Shown here one piece after another: positions 24,672 through 30,356 of a stretch of DNA of 30,356 nt. Origin of the DNA: UBA9464 sp003445095 (GTDB lineage Bacteria > Verrucomicrobiota > Verrucomicrobiia > Limisphaerales > UBA9464); assembly GCA_035437945.1 (NCBI GenBank), contig DAOMZG010000055.1:1-30356 (forward strand). The letters are read 5' to 3'. The translations under genes and the position numbers were made by a program. Under the pieces are notes generated by a model. The model was not told the origin of the DNA, made no database searches, and saw only the letters and a list, made by a program, of their open reading frames with translations. Numbering within the stretch: position 1 is the first letter of the stretch; the number at the start of each line of letters is the position of its first letter.

Positions 24672-26526
24672 ACCTCACTGGACCTGCGTTCGCCGTGGTC
24701 AACTCCGTGCCCGCGTAGATTGCGAGGCGCGAGGTCCAAAACTGAGCCTTCGTAATTTCGTCGATCAAGCCTTTCGGAAGGGTGCCCCGCACGAGCGCGT
24801 AAGTTGGCGACCATCGTTTGTCGTCCCAAGCGGCGGTCAAAGGCCAGGCTTCCTGGCCCGCCTGCGCGTCGGTGTGAACGGTCTGCGTGATCCGCCACTG
24901 TCGCGCGACGCCGCCTTGCGCAGCGTCGAAATCACCCGGCTTACCTAGCCGGCTCAGGAACGCGATCAGATCCAACTGTTCCTGTTCGTTCAACGGATCC
25001 AGCAAACCGCTCGGCATCAGCGAAAGGGTCCCTTGTTCACGTTTCTCGATATCAGTTTTTGCGATCACCTGCTCCGCGCCGGCAGCATTCCGTAGCACCA
25101 CATCCGACGGCGACTCGCGAGCTAAGGTCCCCGTGTATTCGGATCCGTCCTTGGTGGTGATGATCAGGCTATGATAGCCCTCCTTGATCTTGGCATTGGG
25201 CAATAATACCGACTCGACCAAATAATCGACGGGCGCGCTGGCGCCAAGGCTCGTCATGTCGGGCCCAACTTTTCCGCCGGCGCCGCCAATCGCATGGCAA
25301 CTCACGCAGGCGAGGTCACTGCGCCGATAAATCCATTCGCCGCGAGACGGATCACCTTGAGCTGACGCCTTGGCCGCCAATTCTTTAATCAATCCCGCGC
25401 CAGAGGCTGCTGGGTCAGTCGAAAGCCCGGCGCCCTTAGCCAAGGCGAGGGCTAAATCGAGTTCGCTCCGGCCACCTTCGCGTGCTGCTCGCAGGCCCGC
25501 CTTCGCGGACTCGGGAGCCAGACCTGACTCCGGCAGAGCTTCGGCGACCCGTTTCCCGGCGCCTTTCACTCCCAAAACCGCCCGCCAAAATTCGAGTGCC
25601 GCGGCTTCGTCGGTCGTGGTTTTTGCGACTTCGACGATGGCTGGTAAAGCCCGGTTCAAGTCCAAGGCCGCGAGGGCCGATGCTGCCTGTCGACGTACCG
25701 CGGGATTTTGGGTTGGTCCAGTTAAGCCGACCAATGAATCCACGGCGTCTTTGCCGCCGATTTGTCGAAGGGCGTCGATCGCCGCCGCCTGCGTGGCGGG
25801 ATCGGTTCCCGAGGCCCCCGCTATCTGCGCGAGCTTTGAAGTTGCCCCAGGAAGGTCCTTCCATTGGCCAGCAAGCTTGAGGGCCGCGGTTCGCGTGGCC
25901 GGCGAAGGAGAATCGAACAATTTGATCAGCGCCGTGCGGTCGCCGTCGGGCGTCAACTTGCGCAAGCGCGATGCCTCACCCAGTGCCTTGAGTCCGCGCG
26001 CCGACGCGGCCTCGTCAAATCCGCCGTTCAACACTTGGTCCAGCAACCGCCGCAACTCCTTCGGGGTACCGGCCGCGCCGATCAGTTCGATCCAGGGTCC
26101 GCTGCCGTCGCGTTGGAGTGGCCGGCTCTCGAGCACTTGCGCGAGTACTCGACTCGCCTGGTCGGGTCGCAGCGCCTTCAAAGCAAACTCGAGTTGTCGC
26201 TCACGGCCGTCCGGTTTCCACGCCCCACTTTGAAGGGCGGCAATCCACGGCTCGGACAGATCGTTGATCGTGAGCCACAGCGCGTAGTCCAGTGTGGGAT
26301 CCATCGGCTTGTCCAATACACCGAGCGCGGCGGCGGCGGCTTCGGCGGTAGGGAATTTGGCTAGAGCGCGCAAGGCTTCGAGGCGAACCTTGGGCGAATC
26401 GTCTTGGACGAGGCGGGTCAACGTGGCCAGCCGAGCATCGTCCGCAGCGTGGAGGAAGAGACCGGCGCCTAGCCAACTCCAACACATCCATCCGCGCAGT
26501 CGCCTTAAGTTCCACCGCCAAAGCAT
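24490..26526 (-). CDS. HEAT-repeat protein with PVC-type cytochrome c domain
   Basis: This 678-residue exported protein starts at ATG 26526 with a signal peptide (to about residue 28, LFLHAADDA). Residues about 30-370 are helical HEAT-like repeats (DDSPKVRLEALRALAKFPTAEAAAAAL, NPAVRRQAASALAALDL). Residues about 390-530 are a planctomycete/verrucomicrobial heme domain: CVSCH (407-411) binds one c-type heme, Met505 (LMPSGLLDPL) is the probable distal ligand, and SLIITTKDGSEYTGTLARES fits the TIGR02603-like block. The last 120 residues (FKLTAGPGAELWVDGRKIGG, GTHRVIVRLDP) look like a PA14-type beta sandwich. It should act in the periplasm as an electron carrier or as part of a carbohydrate dehydrogenase. 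The N-terminal propeller found in many relatives is absent here. Confidence 0.88.
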   Translation of the reverse strand: MLWRWNLRRLRGWMCWSWLGAGLFLHAADDARLATLTRLVQDDSPKVRLEALRALAKFPTAEAAAAALGVLDKPMDPTLDYALWLTINDLSEPWIAALQSGAWKPDGRERQLEFALKALRPDQASRVLAQVLESRPLQRDGSGPWIELIGAAGTPKELRRLLDQVLNGGFDEAASARGLKALGEASRLRKLTPDGDRTALIKLFDSPSPATRTAALKLAGQWKDLPGATSKLAQIAGASGTDPATQAAAIDALRQIGGKDAVDSLVGLTGPTQNPAVRRQAASALAALDLNRALPAIVEVAKTTTDEAAALEFWRAVLGVKGAGKRVAEALPESGLAPESAKAGLRAAREGGRSELDLALALAKGAGLSTDPAASGAGLIKELAAKASAQGDPSRGEWIYRRSDLACVSCHAIGGAGGKVGPDMTSLGASAPVDYLVESVLLPNAKIKEGYHSLIITTKDGSEYTGTLARESPSDVVLRNAAGAEQVIAKTDIEKREQGTLSLMPSGLLDPLNEQEQLDLIAFLSRLGKPGDFDAAQGGVARQWRITQTVHTDAQAGQEAWPLTAAWDDKRWSPTYALVRGTLPKGLIDEITKAQFWTSRLAIYAGTELTTANAGPVRFKLTAGPGAELWVDGRKIGGAGDTTTELAAGTHRVIVRLDPKQVPEVVKLETKDGAFRLN

Positions 26527-26614
26527 GGTTCAGAATAGGCACTGCTTGATCGCCAGGACAAGCACCGCTCGAAGTGATGAGAAGCGCATCCAATCAGAGG
26601 GTCAACGGCCGGTT

Positions 26615-27118
26615 TCACGTTGGGTGAGCTCGCGCTGACGTTGCCGGTCGAGCGGATTGACTCTCCCAACGTTGACGTCGGCGTCCCCACCACCAAATAA
26701 GCCCGATTGCCACCGCCGCTCCGGCTGAATCGAACAAAACGTCGGTCACTTGGCCCTGGCGACTGGGGATAAACGATTGATGGATTTCATCGGTGACTGC
26801 GTAACCGGTCGCCAACGCCCAACTAAGCACCGCCAGTCGGCGCGGCCAGGGGCGTCGAAATCCCAAGTCGGCTTCGTTCAACGCGCGCCACACGAGTCCC
26901 GCCAGGATGGCGTATTGAACTGCGTGACCGGTCTTGCGGACACCGGTTTGGACTTGACGAATCGCCGCATCGGAAATGTCAGGAATGAACCATCTAAGGA
27001 CGGGGCCGATGATGCGCGAGGTTCGGCGCACGGACAGAGCATCCGTAGACCCCAGAAAAATCAGGAGCATCCACAAAGCGACTGGCAACCAAACGAGCGG
27101 AATGCGGATTCGCGACAT
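26615..27118 (-). CDS. VanZ-family membrane protein
   Basis: From ATG 27118 (MSRIRIPLVWLPVALWMLLIFLGS) this is a 167-residue protein; the frame is open to 27403, but the extension has no hydrophobic pattern and lies in the divergent region. Four hydrophobic segments are present, with VanZ hallmarks RKTGHAVQYAILAGLVWRAL (61-80) and DEIHQSFIPSRQGQVTDVLF, DSAGA (110-134). VanZ-like proteins are inner-membrane proteins of unclear biochemical role, known for teicoplanin resistance in one case; most bacterial members have no resistance link. The gene lies 88 bases upstream (in transcription terms downstream) of the cytochrome gene, same strand, so they may not be co-transcribed functionally. Confidence 0.88.
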   Translation of the reverse strand: MSRIRIPLVWLPVALWMLLIFLGSTDALSVRRTSRIIGPVLRWFIPDISDAAIRQVQTGVRKTGHAVQYAILAGLVWRALNEADLGFRRPWPRRLAVLSWALATGYAVTDEIHQSFIPSRQGQVTDVLFDSAGAAVAIGLIWWWGRRRQRWESQSARPATSARAHPT

Positions 27119-27311
27119 CGCGGCGCGAGGAGACCAGTGGCTCCCGGACGGTCGCAAATCAAAAGCCGGCAATTCCACGGAACGCAATCGGATGGTAGAC
27201 CTAAAGATCGCGAGGTTGCGCGGCGACGGATTCGCGATCATCGAATCTTCTCCGGGAACGCCATGGTGGAACAGGTGTTGCTGTCTCAGAAGGATCGAGT
27301 GCCGTGAGCCT

Positions 27312-28138
27312 ATGTTGCCGTTCATTCTGATTTTCCTGGTCGCGGGCCTGGCCTTTGCTGTCGTGGAAATGTCGGCGCCCACTTCGTTGCTCGTCGGCTC
27401 CAAAATGCGGCCATCGTCGATGTGGTCTGGTCCGGCGGATTTGCGGTGTTGGCCCTCTTATACTTGATCCTACCCGCCGTGCTCGTAGCGCCCTCTCGAT
27501 TTCGCCCAGAGCTCGCTCCACGATTGATCACGGTGATGGTGTTTGTCTGGAGCATCAGGCTCGCCTTGCATTTGGGCGCGCGGGTGGCGGCTCATCATCC
27601 GGACGAAGACGTTCGATACGCCCGGTTAAGGAACGAGTGGGGTGAAGGTGCCAATCGAAGGATGTTTGGGTTTTTCCAACTCCGAGGCGTGTGGCAGGTC
27701 GTGTTGTCCCTACCGTTCGCCCTCGTGGTGCTGAATCAGCAGACCGAACTGGGACCGTGGCACATGGCTGGAATCGCCGTTTGGATCGCTGGCATTCTCG
27801 GGGAATCCACCGCCGATCTACAACTGACCGCGTTTCGTTCTAAGCCTAGAAATCGAGGCCGGGTTTGTCAGACCGGATTGTGGAGCTACTCGCGTCATCC
27901 TAACTATTTCTTCGAATGGCTGATTTGGATCGGTTACGCGCTGTTCGCCTTGAGCGGACCGTGGGGTTGGCTCGGGCTCATTGCCCCGATACTGATGGGG
28001 CACTTCCTGGTGAACGTCACCGGAATTCCCATCGCAGAAAAGCTCTCAGTGAGATCCAAAGGTGACGCCTATCGTGAGTACCAGCGAACCACGAGCGCGT
28101 TCATTCCTTGGCTTAAGAAAAGAACCGTCCCGCAGTGA
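27312..28138 (+). pseudogene. DUF1295 membrane enzyme (steroid 5-alpha reductase/ICMT-like), apparent N-terminal frameshift
   Basis: The conserved body is in one frame (annotatable from GTG 27422) and carries DUF1295 hallmarks: HHPDEDVRYARLRNEWG, QTGLWSYSRHPNYFFEWLIW and FLVNVTGIPIAEKLS, with about six TM segments. The same frame upstream of 27422 still encodes FVARRLQNAAIVDVVWSGGF, which is the family's N-terminal block, but it has no start codon back to its stop at 27305. The missing first TM helix is in the next frame: ATG 27312, MLPFILIFLVAGLAFAVV. The two pieces join if one base was lost between about 27365 and 27385. This is either a true mutation or a sequencing error. If the error reading is correct, the intact gene would encode about 275 residues and act as an NAD(P)H-dependent or methyl-transferring membrane enzyme. 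Confidence 0.75.
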
Positions 28139-28532
28139 ATTCTGGCGTTGATGTGAAGCTCAACCCGAACCGGGTGTTGCAATTTCCTAGCTCGGCGATT
28201 CACCGATCGTGAGCTTTACGATCCAATCTCGAATGCTCGCGAATCGGGGCGATTTTCGAGGCGAATTTGCTAATGGGTGACCCCTTTGCTTTTTCTGCCG
28301 AGCCTGAACGCCCTGGCAGCCTTCGCTCGAACCTCGAACTCAAATCCGTCCGAGATTCAGTTCGCCCTCCGATAGTTGTCCCTACCCGCCTCCAATAGTG
28401 AGGCCCCTCCTCCCATCCATTTCGGCCCACTATTAAGGAAAACCGCGCTCCCTGTGCGGAGATCACGATCGTCAATAGTAAGACCCCATTGCCGACCTCA
28501 TAAGCGCTGGAGGGCTAGCGCACTCCATAACG
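28139..28532. other. Intergenic region with repeat cluster, no gene
   Basis: These 394 bases lie between the DUF1295 stop and the end of the PEP-CTERM gene. No coding frame resembles a family. The right half carries several related ATAGT-centred sequences (see the repeat entry). Confidence 0.45.
28362..28496. repeat. Cluster of ATAGT-centred repeats, possible mobile-element remnant
   Basis: Four related sequences occur: CTCCGATAGTTGTCCCTACC (28367-28386), CTCCAATAGTGAGGCCCCTCC (28390-28410), the inverted GGCCCACTATTAAGG (28424-28438) and GTCAATAGTAAGACCCC (28471-28487). The second and third form an imperfect inverted repeat (AATAGTGAGGCC against AATAGTGGGCC). AATAGTAAGACC resembles REP-like ends that accompany IS200-like (RAYT) transposases; that link is from memory and no transposase is present. 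Confidence 0.45.
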
Positions 28533-29303
28533 TTACCGCGCCCGCTTGCGAAGAGCCCAACCCAGGGTCAAAACGCCGGTTGCCAGTAACGCCCAGGTGG
28601 AAGGCTCGGGCACTGGGGACGTACTGAAGGATAGGTCATCGAGGACATGGCCTTGGGCATCGGGATAGCCAATAGGGCGCGGCTCCCCCGAGAAGTCGTC
28701 GTAGCCAAAGCTGCGGAATTCGAACTTCAATTCCGCCGCCATTCCGGCATAGGGGCTGACGTCCACGGCGAAGTAGTGGTAGAGAGGAATGTCCGGGTTG
28801 CCAGAAGGAACGTCGGGTTGAGCGAATAGGGGCAGTTGTTCCCCGGCCAGGTACACCCGCAAATCATCCCCGTGGTAGAGGAAGCGCAGAGACAGAGCAT
28901 CGCCGGGAACGTCGCCCGTCTGGCGCAGCTCAAACGGCCAGAGTGTACCGTCAGGGGCAAGGGGGTATGAAAGTGGCCAGATCCCGAGGGAAAAGCGGCC
29001 CACGACCGGCACCGGCGAATTAGCGCCAAAATGGGTATCACGGAAGTCCCGATCCAGGAGGCTTCCCCACCCGGCAAAGCGTTGCGAATAGTTGTATCCC
29101 ACCGAAGACTGTGGCTCCGAATACCAGCCAGGGGTCATCCACTCCCCTTTAATCCCGGGGAAGGGCCCACTAGGAATCGGATCGGGAAACCATGAAGGGA
29201 ACTGAGGATTGTCAAAACTGAGATTGACGAACTCACCTGAGACCGACCGCACGCTATTGGCAATGGCAACGACGGCTGCCGCAATTAATTGGTAGGCTTT
29301 CAT
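28533..29303 (-). CDS. PEP-CTERM sorting domain protein
   Basis: This 256-residue secreted protein has a signal peptide (MKAYQLIAAAVVAIANSVRSVSG) and the exosortase signal at its C-terminus: VPEPSTWALLATGVLTLGWA then LRKRAR. The body is Pro/Phe/Tyr/Trp-rich (PSWFPDPIPSGPFPG, YHYFAVDVSPYAGMAAEL) and looks like a beta-sandwich surface protein; I recognise no catalytic motif. Together with the protein at 4496-5188 it shows that this genome exports PEP-CTERM proteins, so an exosortase is expected elsewhere. Its ATG shares ATGA with the stop of the FN3 protein upstream (29300-29303), which implies coupling. Confidence 0.87.
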   Translation of the reverse strand: MKAYQLIAAAVVAIANSVRSVSGEFVNLSFDNPQFPSWFPDPIPSGPFPGIKGEWMTPGWYSEPQSSVGYNYSQRFAGWGSLLDRDFRDTHFGANSPVPVVGRFSLGIWPLSYPLAPDGTLWPFELRQTGDVPGDALSLRFLYHGDDLRVYLAGEQLPLFAQPDVPSGNPDIPLYHYFAVDVSPYAGMAAELKFEFRSFGYDDFSGEPRPIGYPDAQGHVLDDLSFSTSPVPEPSTWALLATGVLTLGWALRKRAR

Positions 29304-30319
29304 GGCACAGTAATGAAGGTTCCTTGGCTCAGGTTCCAGAAGGACCCCGAGCCAGTGATTTGCAGTTTTGTCGCGCGCACCTGATATGTAGCATTGGCCG
29401 GAGCTCCGGAATCGATGTAGCTACATCCATCGACCGGGCTCGAAGAATTCAGCGGCGAGGAAAATCCGTCCAGCCCGCTCGTGCTCCGATACACATAGTA
29501 GCGGCAGCCAGAATCGGCAGACGGGGTCCAAGTCAGCGTCACGACCGAACCTGCGCGCGAAGGGTTGATATTCTTGACCGGGCTGACGCGGTGTAAACGC
29601 AGGGTTGGATCGCCCAGGATGCTCTGAAACCGAGGAATTTCGAACGTGGGCGCCACATCGAGCCAGCCGAGCCTCATCAACTCTGCCAACGGCGCCCCTC
29701 CGCCCATCAGGGTAAAATCCCAGGTATATCCGCCTACCGTCGCCAGTCCATAATTCGGCCATCCCAGCGATGAGCGAAGCCAGTTGTTGTTTACAAAAAC
29801 CTGATTCTGCGCGTTGAGCCTTGCCCAATCTTCGGCGTACGAAAACCAGACTTGTCGAAAGGTGACCGGAATCTCCTGAGCCGGATCAGCAAATGCGGAC
29901 GATGCGTGAAGCACGCCCAACCCATCTTGGACCGCAATGTCCGTGCCCGTATAGAAGTGAACTCCGAAGTCCGCCGGCACTTTGTCGCGCAGGTTGAAAC
30001 CGGAGATGATGGTCCCGGGAGCGACTCCAAAGGCGGCCCCGCTCAAGCCCAGCGCCGAGGTCATTCCGTTTGGCCCCTGACTGTTGCCACTCAAGAAGGA
30101 GACCCGTCCGAAGGTAGGAACTCCGTTCGCTCGGTATTTGAAATCCTTGGCAAAATACCGCTTTAGCAAATCCACTTCAGTCAAAGGGTTGAAGACCGTT
30201 AGTCGAGCAAAGTCAATGCGCCCGACCGCGTAGTCCGGGATGGTAGTCACGCCACTCACTACCGGAAGTTTGTCCAAATCAAACTTTTTATCACCGGCAA
30301 TGTGGGCGCATCTTGGCAC
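29300..30319 (-). CDS. C-terminal part of a large secreted FN3 protein, possibly truncated or broken
   Basis: The annotatable frame begins with GTG 30319 and encodes 339 residues without a signal peptide. AGDKKFD (8-14) and YAVGRIDFARL (30-40) followed by TEVDLLKRYFAKDFKYR, and later LGDPTLRLH (235-243), match the C-terminal half of much longer secreted verrucomicrobial proteins. Residues about 246-335 form a fibronectin type III domain (VVTLTWTPSADSGCRYYVYRSTSG ... ATYQVRATKL). In the same frame a TAA at 30329-30331 precedes the GTG by nine bases, and beyond it the frame reads WDQLWLTA to the window edge. The N-terminal half is therefore either missing, split by this stop, or lies off the window. 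The stop overlaps the PEP-CTERM start. Confidence 0.7.
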   Translation of the reverse strand: MPRCAHIAGDKKFDLDKLPVVSGVTTIPDYAVGRIDFARLTVFNPLTEVDLLKRYFAKDFKYRANGVPTFGRVSFLSGNSQGPNGMTSALGLSGAAFGVAPGTIISGFNLRDKVPADFGVHFYTGTDIAVQDGLGVLHASSAFADPAQEIPVTFRQVWFSYAEDWARLNAQNQVFVNNNWLRSSLGWPNYGLATVGGYTWDFTLMGGGAPLAELMRLGWLDVAPTFEIPRFQSILGDPTLRLHRVSPVKNINPSRAGSVVTLTWTPSADSGCRYYVYRSTSGLDGFSSPLNSSSPVDGCSYIDSGAPANATYQVRATKLQITGSGSFWNLSQGTFITVP

Positions 30320-30356
30320 TGCCCCCGATTAGGCGGTGAGCCAGAGCTGGTCCCAG

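Noticed and set aside
25370..26233. 287-codon plus-strand frame opposite the HEAT-cytochrome gene
   Set aside because: Ala/Arg/Ser-rich shadow of a high-GC gene, with no domain or signal; the minus-strand frame has clear motifs.
27401..27408. Programmed -1 frameshift at the CAAAATG run in the DUF1295 gene
   Set aside because: No X-XXY-YYZ heptamer, and slipping there would lose conserved residues encoded just upstream in the other frame.

Overview
The window looks like chromosomal DNA from a GC-rich member of the Verrucomicrobiota, probably near the Pedosphaera/Limisphaera lineage. This is inferred from gene content, with no database search behind it. The pointers are two PEP-CTERM surface proteins, a HEAT-repeat/CxxCH cytochrome of the type expanded in the PVC superphylum, a stand-alone ceramidase-fold protein, a secreted FN3 protein carrying a 'GDPTLRLH' block, and an orphan '...FFRLSLP' C-terminus of the kind that ends many verrucomicrobial secreted proteins. 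Shine-Dalgarno sequences are mostly weak or absent, and many starts are set by 4-base ATGA/GTGA or TGATG stop/start overlaps.

Region by region. (1) 2-2813, plus strand: a translationally coupled trio of a GT39-like membrane glycosyltransferase (5' end outside the window), a secreted sialidase-like Asp-box protein and a small polytopic membrane protein. (2) 2865-7905, minus strand: dnaA, a second sialidase-like gene overlapping the dnaA stop, a PEP-CTERM protein followed by a good intrinsic terminator, and a TPR-sulfotransferase. (3) 7906-8303: an intergenic stretch with DnaA-box matches that is a candidate replication origin, followed by a P-II (GlnB-type) gene. (4) 9008-11168: three SAM-dependent methyltransferases, two on one strand and one divergent. 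(5) 11572-18831, minus strand: a copper/silver export operon consisting of a periplasmic YHS/TRASH-like protein, a Cys-rich secreted protein, then CusC-, CusB- and CusA-like proteins with overlapping genes. CusA carries the methionine triad and the TM4 signature of the Cu(I)/Ag(I) branch. (6) 19020-21558: a neutral-ceramidase-fold protein and a convergent xylose-isomerase-like TIM-barrel protein. (7) 21913-22699: a vapBC-type toxin-antitoxin pair and a decayed C-terminal gene fragment. (8) 22965-28138: FabF, a possible small lipoprotein, a HEAT/cytochrome c protein, a VanZ-family protein, and a DUF1295 membrane protein whose 5' end is frameshifted. (9) 28139-30356: a repeat-bearing intergenic stretch, a PEP-CTERM protein, and the C-terminal half of a large secreted FN3 protein whose frame is closed by a stop near the window edge.

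I see no tRNA, rRNA, CRISPR array, prophage or intact transposon. The observations I rate most worth checking are the candidate oriC with a DnaA-box-like site over the dnaA start, the dnaA-sialidase gene overlap, the two Cys-rich small proteins heading the cus operon, the DUF1295 frameshift, the decayed gene remnants, and the ATAGT-centred repeat cluster. No clearly new defence or biosynthetic system is visible.
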